From contig NZ_ALVX01000004.1 in NCBI RefSeq assembly GCF_000447295.1, forward strand, positions 87,881-151,880: 64,000 nucleotides of DNA. Reading direction: 5' to 3'. The stretch is from Fischerella sp. PCC 9431. Lineage in GTDB: Bacteria; Cyanobacteriota; Cyanobacteriia; Cyanobacteriales; Nostocaceae. A program made the position numbers and the translations under genes. The notes beneath the pieces were generated by a model, which worked only from the letters and a program-made list of their open reading frames with translations, did no database searches and was not told where the DNA came from. Positions 19,703 through 28,730 of the stretch are shown in pieces (positions within the stretch are counted from its first letter, which is position 1; every line of letters starts with the position of its first letter).

Positions 19703-21460
19703 TTAATGGTTGGGCGTTTCTACTGCTGCGAGGATTTGTTGTTTCAAAGCCTCAGCTTTCTCAATCATTTGTTGCCAAGGTTGTTCATCGGAATCTGGGT
19801 GACTTGCTTCAATCGCAGCCGTTTTGGCTGACTGCCAGGTAACTTGTTGGCGTTGAGTATCTTCTGCTATTTGCTGGTATATCTGGCGTAGTCGCTCAAA
19901 GATCCGCTCGCAGTATTCGTTAAATGCCTTGTCTACAGAAAGTTCCAATTTCTTCTGTACTTGTTGTCGCTGTTCCTCTAATTTGTCAGTGAGGAATTGT
20001 TCGCTGAGAATGGCTGCACCCAGACTGACAGCGATCGCCACCACCGCTGCTCCTCCTGTAAGATAACTACCAATTACCGCAACACCACTGCCAAGTCTTG
20101 TTAACCAGCGGTAACGCTGAATAGGAGACATTTCCAACTGTGGTAAATTAGGTCTGATCTCTAGAGTTTCCTGTTTTTGACTTACTGGTTGAGTCATTTG
20201 AGTAGAAAATGTGCGAGATACTTCTGCTGTTAGCCAGTCAAAATCATCAGCAATTTCCTTGAGCAAGAATTCTTCGGATTTCTGTCCCAAAGAAAATAAC
20301 TCCCGCCGCAACCGCCAAGGTAAGTCACGCTCCCACCAAGTTTTGGGATTATCTGTCTGACTCAATTCTTGGTTGAGTACTTCTATGAGTGTGCTTTTGC
20401 TACTGAAAAGATTCTCCTTTAATTTTTGTCCGTGCTGAATACGTCGCCGATCCAACTCTAGGCGAATTTGTTCCCATTGAAGTTCAGCAGTTCGCATTGC
20501 TGCTTTTGCCTTTTTTAGGGCCTGTTCGTGTTCAGCAGCGCTCATTTTGGCAGATGCGATCGCCACAGAACTTATATCAATCAATTGAGTCAATATATCA
20601 ATGAGTTGTTTTGCTACCTGCTGAGAGCGCCATGCTTTGTGATTGCCACCTGTCACCATTGCAGTAATTTGCGATCGCACTGCTTCTATTGCTTCGGTCT
20701 CGTTCGTATTTTTATTTACTGGATAAGATGGTAAAACTGGTATATCTACCGAAATTTGGGCTATCCGTTCTCTAGTGACAGCTATTACTTCTTCTCGTTG
20801 TTCATGTTGAATGGTATCCAACTTAGATATAATGACTACAATTTGGGGAATGTGCTTACCAATCACTTCTTGTTCGAGAAAGGCAGCTTCCGTCATACTG
20901 AAGGGCAGCGTGGCACTAACTAACAGTACTGTGGCATCACACTGACTAAGTAAATCAAAGACAATAGCCGCGCGAGTAGTATTGAGTTCTCCAATTCCTG
21001 GCGTATCAATTAATTCAGCATCCAGTGCTTCTAGCCAAGGGTGAACTACGGTGAGCTGGACTTTAGCTAATACATCCCGCTCTTTACCCTCTGAGTCACT
21101 TACGATCAAGTCATCCCAAGAAGCAGCATCTATTGCCCGACTCACTTCTGGGCTACTGTCAAAACTCACTACCATGCTATCTTCTGTGCCAGGAGTAATA
21201 GTAGTTAGAGTTGCTGTGGTTGGCAATGCTCCCGTTGGTAGCAGTTCTCTCTCCAACAATCGATTGAGCAAAGTACTTTTACCACGACTAAATTCACCAA
21301 CAACAGCCAGCCGAAAACCAGGAAAACGCAAGCGTTCTGTGATGGTTTGCAATTGGGCAACTATCTGTGCAACAGAACAGGATTCTGCCAGTAGCGAACT
21401 TTGGGAAAGCCAAGAGTCAAGATACTGACTAAGATCCATAGGATGTTGATCAATCGTCAT
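19703..21460 (-). CDS. Dynamin-like GTPase 2 (585 aa)
   Basis: Motifs are canonical: G1 GEFSRGKST (55-63), G2 Thr in LPTTAT (~81), G3 DTPG (152-155) and G4 SKLD (212-215). A helical stalk follows, then a hydrophobic segment near residues 440-480 (LGSGVAVIGSYLTGGAAVVAI), probably the membrane paddle, and a Gln-rich coiled-coil tail. AGGAG lies about 8 bases before ATG 21460. Neighbours on both sides are also dynamin-like and on the same strand, with gaps of 53 and 102 bases. Dynamin-like proteins often work as hetero-oligomers of adjacent genes; here the three paralogues are clearly diverged, not recent duplicates. Confidence 0.9.
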   Translation of the reverse strand: MTIDQHPMDLSQYLDSWLSQSSLLAESCSVAQIVAQLQTITERLRFPGFRLAVVGEFSRGKSTLLNRLLERELLPTGALPTTATLTTITPGTEDSMVVSFDSSPEVSRAIDAASWDDLIVSDSEGKERDVLAKVQLTVVHPWLEALDAELIDTPGIGELNTTRAAIVFDLLSQCDATVLLVSATLPFSMTEAAFLEQEVIGKHIPQIVVIISKLDTIQHEQREEVIAVTRERIAQISVDIPVLPSYPVNKNTNETEAIEAVRSQITAMVTGGNHKAWRSQQVAKQLIDILTQLIDISSVAIASAKMSAAEHEQALKKAKAAMRTAELQWEQIRLELDRRRIQHGQKLKENLFSSKSTLIEVLNQELSQTDNPKTWWERDLPWRLRRELFSLGQKSEEFLLKEIADDFDWLTAEVSRTFSTQMTQPVSQKQETLEIRPNLPQLEMSPIQRYRWLTRLGSGVAVIGSYLTGGAAVVAIAVSLGAAILSEQFLTDKLEEQRQQVQKKLELSVDKAFNEYCERIFERLRQIYQQIAEDTQRQQVTWQSAKTAAIEASHPDSDEQPWQQMIEKAEALKQQILAAVETPNH

Positions 21461-21562
21461 ATAAAATTCTCCTATTAAACAATCACTTTCTGAGTGGGGA
21501 AATCAACAACTGCTAATCAATTGTCAAGAACACTTTGCGCTTTGAGAAAATCCTCGATATCT

Positions 21563-23521
21563 TTACTTACCTTCAATTGCTGCTAACCTTTGTTGCTTTG
21601 CAGATAAAGATTTTCGTCGTCTGTCTATTTCTTGAAGATCCGCTTGCATGGTTGTCTGCAAGTTAGTCAAACGCTGCAATTGTGTTTTCTGCTCTTGCAA
21701 GATACGATCAACGGTTGCCTTGTACTGCGCCATGTATTTGTCAATACGCTGTTTCAGCGCAGCACTAACACTATCTGCATAGGTTTGCACTGCACTTTGA
21801 GCTTGTCCTTTCACATTGTTAAAGTGAGAATCTAGTGAAGGGCGCAATTTGTCCCACAATTGCTGCTTGCGTTTCTCTAAGGAAGCACCCATAATCCCAC
21901 CGGATACAATTAGACCGACTACACCACCTATGACTGTACCTACAACTGGTAAGATAGCAGTGCCGATTGCGATTCCAGTAGCTATTCCTCCAACTGCAAC
22001 AAAACCATCTTTAGTGTCCATCTGTTCTTGAAGTGATTGCATAGAAGTAAAAACATCAGATGTGTTGATTTGCACACTATTATGCATAGTGTTCTGAATT
22101 TCAAACCCTCCTCCGAGCGTCTGTAACCGACTATACACTTCAACAAATTTGCTATCAAAATCACGACTGGCTGCTATTGCTACTTGTGATATACTCTTGA
22201 TTTTTTTTTGTAGTTCCTGTTGTAGTTCATTCTGAGCTGTTTTCAGGATTGATTCCGCCTCATTTTTGACAACATTCTCTAGCGCTTGTAAACTTTCAGC
22301 ATTGAAGATAGCGTTGTGTATTTTTGATATAGTTTTATCTCGATATTTTTCAACACACTGACTACTCTTTGTTATCGTTACTGAGATAGTGTCTTCAAGC
22401 ATTCGCTGACACAACAACTGCTGTTCAGCAGTAAATAAAGCAAGATCCGGGATAATTTCTCGTTTAATCACTTCTTGACGGTGCTGATAATTTTCCCACT
22501 GCGATCGCAAATTTTCCTCTAGCTGCTCAAATAATCGTGTTAAAAGACGCAAAACATTTTCTGATATAGCGAGTAAGCGCTCTCGACACAAGCGGTTAAT
22601 GACTAATTTTTCTAGCTGTTCAAATCTCTGTTTCCACACGAGTAAGTCTGGTGGTACTGGTTCTTCACCTGTAATATCATCCATCACCACTTGCGCGGAA
22701 CAGCTGTATAAAATTGGTGGTTTAATGCCAAGTTGTTCTACAAGGCGCGATCGTAAGTTATTCAACACATCACTTTGTTCCCTCTGCCTAATTTGATCCA
22801 TACGTGTGACTACAAATACACAGCGATGAATAAAAGGGCGCAAAGTACTCCCCAAAAAACTGGCTAAACTCTGTGATAAAGGCATCGTTGCTGGAATAAT
22901 AATAATTGCTGCATCAGCCTCGTTCGCTATGACTTTTCTGGTGACTTCTCCATGTAGGGTACTGGTGGCATTAGTTCCAGGTGTGTCAATAATCACAATA
23001 CTATTGGCAAGAAAAGGAGCAGGGTGGGTAATAGTGAGTTGCTCCACATCTTTAGCAACTTCATCTTTAGTGGTCAGGACGTGAATAAACTCTCGATTAT
23101 CAATACCATTAACTCCAGGTAACCACGGGATAGTGATTTTTTGGCTATTTAAATGGGTTTTTATAGTTCCTGAGCGAGTTCCGCCTAGCTGTACTTCGAC
23201 TTCTAGGCAACTGCCGTAACACAGTTTAGTAGCAGCAGCTGTGGTTGGTAAAACTGAGGTTTTGAGCAAATCATCTCGCAGTAGTGCATTGATAAAAGTA
23301 CTCTTTCCACTAGAAAATTCCCCAATAACTGCTAAGTAGAGATTAGGATTACCACGTCGCTTTTGAATTTGGTTAATTCGAGAATCAATTTCGCTTTTTA
23401 ACGTAGTAGAAATCTCTTCTCCCTGGATTATATTTGCAGCAAACTGCAAGTGGTCTTCAACATCCGTCAAAGCATCGAGTTCATCTATAGTTTCTTGAGT
23501 TTTAATATTTGTCACAATCAT
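21563..23521 (-). CDS. Dynamin-like GTPase 1 (652 aa)
   Basis: G1 GEFSSGKST (67-75), G2 in LPTTAA, G3 DTPG (180-183) and G4 TRMD (240-243) are all in place. The stalk has long helices with several basic/acidic heptads. A paddle-like hydrophobic region lies near 510-550 (VAVGGIATGIAIGTAILPVVG), followed by KRKQ and a C-terminal coiled coil. The layout is that of the Nostoc BDLP/mitofusin-like group. It is the second gene in the unit, 105 bases after the small GTPase gene. It presumably tubulates, fuses or seals membranes in a GTP-dependent way; the trigger is unknown. Confidence 0.9.
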   Translation of the reverse strand: MIVTNIKTQETIDELDALTDVEDHLQFAANIIQGEEISTTLKSEIDSRINQIQKRRGNPNLYLAVIGEFSSGKSTFINALLRDDLLKTSVLPTTAAATKLCYGSCLEVEVQLGGTRSGTIKTHLNSQKITIPWLPGVNGIDNREFIHVLTTKDEVAKDVEQLTITHPAPFLANSIVIIDTPGTNATSTLHGEVTRKVIANEADAAIIIIPATMPLSQSLASFLGSTLRPFIHRCVFVVTRMDQIRQREQSDVLNNLRSRLVEQLGIKPPILYSCSAQVVMDDITGEEPVPPDLLVWKQRFEQLEKLVINRLCRERLLAISENVLRLLTRLFEQLEENLRSQWENYQHRQEVIKREIIPDLALFTAEQQLLCQRMLEDTISVTITKSSQCVEKYRDKTISKIHNAIFNAESLQALENVVKNEAESILKTAQNELQQELQKKIKSISQVAIAASRDFDSKFVEVYSRLQTLGGGFEIQNTMHNSVQINTSDVFTSMQSLQEQMDTKDGFVAVGGIATGIAIGTAILPVVGTVIGGVVGLIVSGGIMGASLEKRKQQLWDKLRPSLDSHFNNVKGQAQSAVQTYADSVSAALKQRIDKYMAQYKATVDRILQEQKTQLQRLTNLQTTMQADLQEIDRRRKSLSAKQQRLAAIEGK

Positions 23522-23626
23522 ATGCCTTTTTCAATAAACCAAGATAAACACAAACTTTAGAATGAAGGATGCACCACTAGTAATCCATGATCTAAAGGAA
23601 TCCAGTGATCTCAACATAGTTTAAAA

Positions 23627-24811
23627 TTAGCTTTCGTCCTCTAGAGGCTCGTAATCTTCAATTCTTTTGCTTCTTTGAAGCCTCTCCAACTCTTGCTTGA
23701 ATCTCTCTCTGATGAAATTCTCCATCCATTCTTTAGTGTATGTAACTTCTTCGCCTTCAATAATGGATTTAGTAATCTGACCGAAGAGTGCGTTAAAGCT
23801 AAAGCCAAGTGCAGCTGTAAGTATGGCAGCAATTGTTCCATCAATAATACTACCGATGATTGTTCCTATAACCGGGTAAAATTTAAGAAAATCGGCAAGA
23901 ACAAGTCCTACATTAGCAACAAAACTAGTCGTTATTATTCCTCCTAAAGCGCTAATAACTGTTTGGGTAGGCTTAAAACCGTAGATAACGGTTATACGAG
24001 CAATTAATGTAGACTGTGTGGTTATTAGTAGTGGAGTATCCGAGAAAGGTATGGGGCTAAAACCGATAACAAAGGCAGTTGTTGAAAACGTTTTTATAGC
24101 TTTTGTTGCTTCTCTGTCTTTCTCCCTTAAACTTACAATTTGGGCTGCTATAAATGCACGTTTTGACAAATCAGGAAGTATGTCTAAAGTTTTGCTAACA
24201 ACTTTGTCAAGACCATAAGGGTCAAAAATACGAACTCCGCGTTTCGTTATTGGATTTGCGGCAACATCTATTGTGTCTACTCGATTAGGTATTGTTTTTT
24301 GAGCGATAACATCCTTGAGGCTATCAATTTGTTCGTTTGTTGCAATATCACCCTTTGAAAGGATAACGAGTACAGGTATATTCTTTAGTACATCTTTTAA
24401 GATTTTAGTGTCAAAATCTGTAAAACGCGCACTTGATGCATCTATTAAATACCATACTATGTATATATGATCTTGTGGGTTTTTTGTTCTACGTTGGTTA
24501 AGAAAATCTTCTGTATCCTTAAAAAATTTTTCTTCTCCCTCAGATCCTCCTTCCCATCCAGCTGAGTCATAAATGTTCACCAGTACATCTGGGCTAGAGT
24601 AAAAATAGTATGAATCGGTAACAGGTTGACCGCTACCAACTTTTGCAGTACTACTGCCAAACATTGCATTAATCAATGAACTTTTACCGACTCCTGTTCG
24701 CCCAATAATCAGAATATTTGGCTTTTTAAGATCATCGAACTCCTCCTTTACTTTTTCTTGAAAGAGGTTCTGAAAATTCTTAATCCAATCAGCAGAAAAA
24801 TCCTGAGTCAT
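23627..24811 (-). CDS. Small Era/IRG-like GTPase with membrane-embedded C-terminus (394 aa)
   Basis: An N-terminal G domain has G1 GRTGVGKSS (37-45), G3 DSAG (82-85) and G4 SKGD (152-155), resembling GTPases fused to YcjF/DUF697-type tails. The second half has several hydrophobic stretches (TTAFVIGFSPIPFSDTPLL, ALGGIITTSFVANVGLVLAD and IIGSIIDGTIAAILTAALG) that would enter or cross the membrane. The protein ends in a charged helical tail. It is the first gene of the six-gene unit and is divergent from the STAND gene across 223 bases. As the only non-dynamin GTPase here it could recruit or gate the three dynamin-like partners; that is inference. Confidence 0.85.
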   Translation of the reverse strand: MTQDFSADWIKNFQNLFQEKVKEEFDDLKKPNILIIGRTGVGKSSLINAMFGSSTAKVGSGQPVTDSYYFYSSPDVLVNIYDSAGWEGGSEGEEKFFKDTEDFLNQRRTKNPQDHIYIVWYLIDASSARFTDFDTKILKDVLKNIPVLVILSKGDIATNEQIDSLKDVIAQKTIPNRVDTIDVAANPITKRGVRIFDPYGLDKVVSKTLDILPDLSKRAFIAAQIVSLREKDREATKAIKTFSTTAFVIGFSPIPFSDTPLLITTQSTLIARITVIYGFKPTQTVISALGGIITTSFVANVGLVLADFLKFYPVIGTIIGSIIDGTIAAILTAALGFSFNALFGQITKSIIEGEEVTYTKEWMENFIRERFKQELERLQRSKRIEDYEPLEDES

Positions 24812-24952
24812 AACGTAGTACTATCTCCAGTATCAAGAGTTACATAACCAGTCATTATTATTGGTTTCTTTGTTTAAGTTTTTTCATGAAGCAGAAGTTT
24901 CGCTAGCTTCCCATACTCAATTTAGAGCGATCGCCATTAATTATCGATAGAC

Positions 24953-24994
24953 TAAAGTTCCGGTAAAGTTCCAGTAAAGTTCCGGTAAATTTAC
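24953..24994 (+). promoter_or_regulatory. Tandem 11-bp iterons in the divergent promoter
   Basis: Three head-to-tail copies of TAAAGTTCCGG (middle copy CCAG) start at 24953, 24964 and 24975, with a degenerate fourth (TAAATTTACTT) at 24986. Their 11-base phase puts each on the same DNA face. They lie 41-82 bases before the STAND gene start and would also sit in the GTPase promoter region. AGTTTGCA follows at 25006-25013. Confidence 0.6.
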
Positions 24995-25034
24995 TTCTAT
25001 GCTAGAGTTTGCATAGAAACTCACATAGTAGCTT

Positions 25035-28000
25035 ATGAACTTTGAGGAAGCGCTGGAAGTTGCTAATGAAGCAGTCTTTGTGGAAGTGGGAAGACGGCTT
25101 AGTAAAGTAGAAGTTGCTATCCTCAAAGGCTCTTGGGATAATTTGACCTACGAACAAATTGCTTTGGCAGCTAATTATTCCGTGGCATATGTAAAGCGAC
25201 ATGCTGGTCCTGAGCTTTGGAAACTGCTTGCCGAAGCATTGGGCGAGAAGGTCAGTAAAAACAACTTTCGCTTTGCTCTAGAGCGCCGATGGCGCAGAGA
25301 TTGGAGGGCAGAGAGAGTAGGGGAAACTCTGGAGAATTCAATCCAAAATCCAAGATCCAAAATTCAAAATCGAGCAGACTGGGGAGAAGCGATTGATGTC
25401 TCTGTGTTCTATGGACGCACAGCAGAACTCAACACACTCAACCAATGGCTGACCAAAGAGCGTTGCCGATTAGTAGCACTGCTGGGAATGGGGGGAATTG
25501 GCAAAACCTCTCTAGCTGCTAAACTAGCTCAACAAGTTGAGGGGCAGTTTGATTACTTTATTTGGCGATCGCTCTACAATACTCCACCACTTCTTGAGCT
25601 TTTGGCTAACTTAATTCAATTTTTGTCCGCAGATCAGGTTTTAGAAGCTGATTTACCAAACAGCGTAGACGGCAGAATCTCGAAACTAATTGATTATTTG
25701 CGCCAATATCGCTGTCTTCTTGTTCTCGATAATGCTGAGACCATTCTACAAAGTGGCGCTATTACTGGAAGCTATCGAGAAGGTTATGAGGAATATGCTC
25801 AACTTATCAAACGAATTGGAGAAGTTACCCACATTAGTTGCCTTGTGCTGACTTCACGGGAAAAACCGAAAGAGGTAGCCTTACTTGAAGGAGAAGCACT
25901 ACTTGTTCGCTCATTACAACTGAGTGGTTTACATGTGGTTGATGGACAAAAAATCTTTGAAATCAAGGGATTGTCTAGCTCTGAGTCAGAATTAAGACCC
26001 GTAGTTGAGCGCTATGCAGGTAACGCCTTAGCCTTGAAGATAGTTGCAACAACAATTTTAGATGTTTTTAATGGTAATATTTCTAACTTTCTAAAAGAAA
26101 ATACATCTGTTTTTGGTAATATTCGCGAAATTTTAGACCAACAATTTTCGCGTTTGTCAAATTTAGAAAAAAATATAATGTACTGGTTAGCAGTTAATCG
26201 TGAGCCAGTTTTATTATCAGAATTGCAGGATGATATTGTATCACTGATACTACCACAAGAATTATTGGAAGCTTTGGAGTCTTTGGTAAGACGATCCCTT
26301 ATTGAAAAAAACTCTATGCTCTTTACTTTACAACCTGTAGTCATGGAGTACATAACTAATAAATTTATACAAAATATTTGGCAAGAAATTACAACTCATA
26401 AAATTTATTTATTCAAAAGCCATGCTTTAATGAAAGCAACAGTAAAAGACTATATTAGAGATATACAAATCCGTCTGATTCTCAAACCAGTTATAGATGG
26501 ACTACTAAAGATTTTTAGAAATCAACGAATCTTGGAAAATCAACTAACTAAAATTTTAGTAACGCTACGAGAAACATTCCCAGAAGAACAAAGTTATACG
26601 GCTGGAAATGTCCTGAATCTGCTTTGTTATCTGAAGACCGATCTTAGTAACTATGATTTTTCGCATCTCACAGTTCGACAAGCAGATCTACGAAATGTGA
26701 ATTTGCACAATGTGAATTTTAACCACGCTCATCTAGCTCAGTCTTTATTTGCAGAAACTTTTGGTGGGGTTTTGTCATTAGCATTTAGTCCCAATGGAAA
26801 ATTTTTAGCTATTGGAGATATGAATAGTGAGATTCGCTTGTACCAAGTTGGTGATTGGAGACAGCTAAACATCTTTAGAGGTCATACTGATTGGGTTTCA
26901 GCAGTCGCCTTTAATTATGACACTAGTATTTTTGCCAGTGGCAGTGAAGACCAAACAATCAAGCTTTGGAATATCACAACTGGTCAATGTCTCAATACCT
27001 TACAGAGACATGAACAGGGAATTTGGTCACTTGTCTTTAGTTCAGATGGGAAAGTATTGGTCAGTAGCAGTGATGACAAGACTGTAAAGATATGGGATGT
27101 GAGTACTGGTCAGTGCTGCAAAACTTTGCCAGGACATCAAAATATGGTGAGGACTGTCGTTTTGAGTCCTGACAACAAAGTATTAATTAGCGGTAGCGTG
27201 GATAAAACACTGAAGCTGTGGGATGTTAGTACTGGTAAATGTTTAAGAACTTTGCAAGAACATGATGAAGGGATTTGGTCAGTTGCTATCAGTCCAAATG
27301 GAAAGATACTTGCTAGTGGTAGTGGCGATGGAGCAGTCAAGTTATGGGATATTAGAACTGGTGAATGTCTGATGACCTTGCAGGGACACTCTGATTGGGT
27401 GATGTCACTTGCATTCAGTCGAGACGGGCAAACCCTGGCAAGTGGTAGTTGGGATCAGAAAGTGAAGCTGTGGAATGTCAGTAGTGGTGAGTGCCGGAAA
27501 ACTTTGCTAGGACACAATAGTATGATCCGAGCAGTTATGTTTAGTCCTGATGGTCAAATCTTGGCAACTGGCAGTAATGACCAAACTTTAAAACTGTGGG
27601 AAGTTGCTACTGGTCAATGTTTAAAAACTATGCAGGGATATGGTAATCGTATCTGGTCAATTGCTCTTAGTTTTGACGGTCAAATGCTGGCTAGTAGTGG
27701 TGATAAAACGGTGAAATTGTGGGACATCAACACTGGCGAATGCTTCGCAACACTTATCGGACATAGCAATGAGGTCAAGTCAGTGGCATGGAGTCCTGAT
27801 GGTGGTATTGTCGCCAGTGGCAGTGAAGACAAAACGATCAAGATATGGGATATTAAAACTTGTAAATGTCGACAAACTTTGCAAGGACACTCGAATTGGA
27901 TTTGGGCAATTGCTTTTAGTCCCGATGGTCGTACTTTGGCTAGTGGTAGTCATGACCACACAGTGAAATTATGGGATGTCGAGACTGGTCAATGCTGGAA

Positions 28001-28646
28001 AACTTTACATGAAGAAAACCACGGAGTTTTGTCAGTCACCTTCAGCCCTGATGGTCTAACTTTAGCTAGTGGTGGTCATGACCATACAGTAAAGATATGG
28101 GAAATCAACACTGGTAAATGCCTGAAAAGTTTGCCAGGACATACAGGGTGGGTGTGGTCAATTGCCTTTAGCCCCGATGGACAAATCCTGAGTAGTGGAA
28201 GTGGAGATCACGTAGTCAAGATATGGGAAGTCAAGACTGGTAAATGCTTGAAAACATTGCCAGGACATACAGGGTGGGTGCGATCGCTCGCCTTTAGTCC
28301 AGATGGCAAAATTCTCAGTAGTGGTAGTATGGATCAAACAGTGAAGTTATGGGATGTAAAAACTGGTGAATGCCTCAAAACTTTACAGCAACCTACTCAA
28401 GCAGTTTTATCAGTTACATTTAGTCCTGAAGGGCATACTCTAATCAGTAGCGGAGAAGATGAGACGCTGAAGATTTGGAATATCTTGACAGGTGAATGTA
28501 TAAGAAGTTTGAGAAGTAAAAGACTCTACGAGGGTATGAAGATTACCGGTGTTACTGGGTTAACTCAGGCGACGCTTAGTACTCTTAAAAGTCTGGGGGC
28601 GATTGAAACTGAACTGCACATCAACAAAAATGGGCGAGTTTCTTAA
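25035..28646 (+). CDS. STAND-1: VMAP-type HTH, NB-ARC ATPase and 14 WD40 repeats
   Basis: Residues 1-85 match the N-terminal helix-turn-helix head found on many cyanobacterial STAND proteins (FEEALEVANEAVF, LTYEQIALAANYSVAYVKR). The NB-ARC P-loop is GMGGIGKT (151-158), with CLLVLDNAE as the Walker B-like region and LVLTSREKP as sensor. A helical arm with pentapeptide-like residues (YDFSHLTVRQADLRNVN) follows. Fourteen WD40 repeats (from ~580 to ~1165) predict two seven-blade propellers. The tail YEGMKITGVTGLT is shared with STAND-2. Such proteins are ligand-gated switches that oligomerise when the propeller binds its cue. It is divergent from the GTPase-protease unit, making it the best candidate sensor or regulator for it. 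A short repeat-derived linker (residues ~101-113) joins HTH and NB-ARC. Confidence 0.92.
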   Translation: MNFEEALEVANEAVFVEVGRRLSKVEVAILKGSWDNLTYEQIALAANYSVAYVKRHAGPELWKLLAEALGEKVSKNNFRFALERRWRRDWRAERVGETLENSIQNPRSKIQNRADWGEAIDVSVFYGRTAELNTLNQWLTKERCRLVALLGMGGIGKTSLAAKLAQQVEGQFDYFIWRSLYNTPPLLELLANLIQFLSADQVLEADLPNSVDGRISKLIDYLRQYRCLLVLDNAETILQSGAITGSYREGYEEYAQLIKRIGEVTHISCLVLTSREKPKEVALLEGEALLVRSLQLSGLHVVDGQKIFEIKGLSSSESELRPVVERYAGNALALKIVATTILDVFNGNISNFLKENTSVFGNIREILDQQFSRLSNLEKNIMYWLAVNREPVLLSELQDDIVSLILPQELLEALESLVRRSLIEKNSMLFTLQPVVMEYITNKFIQNIWQEITTHKIYLFKSHALMKATVKDYIRDIQIRLILKPVIDGLLKIFRNQRILENQLTKILVTLRETFPEEQSYTAGNVLNLLCYLKTDLSNYDFSHLTVRQADLRNVNLHNVNFNHAHLAQSLFAETFGGVLSLAFSPNGKFLAIGDMNSEIRLYQVGDWRQLNIFRGHTDWVSAVAFNYDTSIFASGSEDQTIKLWNITTGQCLNTLQRHEQGIWSLVFSSDGKVLVSSSDDKTVKIWDVSTGQCCKTLPGHQNMVRTVVLSPDNKVLISGSVDKTLKLWDVSTGKCLRTLQEHDEGIWSVAISPNGKILASGSGDGAVKLWDIRTGECLMTLQGHSDWVMSLAFSRDGQTLASGSWDQKVKLWNVSSGECRKTLLGHNSMIRAVMFSPDGQILATGSNDQTLKLWEVATGQCLKTMQGYGNRIWSIALSFDGQMLASSGDKTVKLWDINTGECFATLIGHSNEVKSVAWSPDGGIVASGSEDKTIKIWDIKTCKCRQTLQGHSNWIWAIAFSPDGRTLASGSHDHTVKLWDVETGQCWKTLHEENHGVLSVTFSPDGLTLASGGHDHTVKIWEINTGKCLKSLPGHTGWVWSIAFSPDGQILSSGSGDHVVKIWEVKTGKCLKTLPGHTGWVRSLAFSPDGKILSSGSMDQTVKLWDVKTGECLKTLQQPTQAVLSVTFSPEGHTLISSGEDETLKIWNILTGECIRSLRSKRLYEGMKITGVTGLTQATLSTLKSLGAIETELHINKNGRVS
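25340..25374 (+). repeat. Short tandem repeat captured inside STAND-1 coding sequence
   Basis: The stretch is built of degenerate CCAAAATCCAAGAT-like heptads and is translated as a polar linker (IQNPRSKIQN) between the HTH head and the NB-ARC domain. Repeats of this heptanucleotide kind are common between genes in Nostocales; the corresponding place in STAND-2 lacks it. Confidence 0.6.
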
Positions 28647-28660
28647 TCAAAGGTGCTGCG

Positions 28661-28693
28661 AGCTCCCCGACTTCTTGAAGAAGTCGGGGAGCT
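28661..28693. terminator. 33-bp perfect palindrome, bidirectional terminator-like repeat
   Basis: Two 16-base arms (AGCTCCCCGACTTCTT and its complement) surround a single G, with CCCCGAC/GTCGGGG at the core. It sits between the converging STAND-1 and CHAT-2 genes and would fold on either transcript. I recognise this core as a very common dispersed hairpin in Nostoc-type genomes. Confidence 0.75.
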
Positions 28694-28730
28694 GACCACC
28701 CTCACTTATCAAAATTAATGCGACAGATTA

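Noticed and set aside
12375..21428. Plus-strand open frames of 60-125 codons across the GTPase-protease unit
   Set aside because: They lie antisense to well-supported genes, have low-complexity products and lack ribosome-binding sites.
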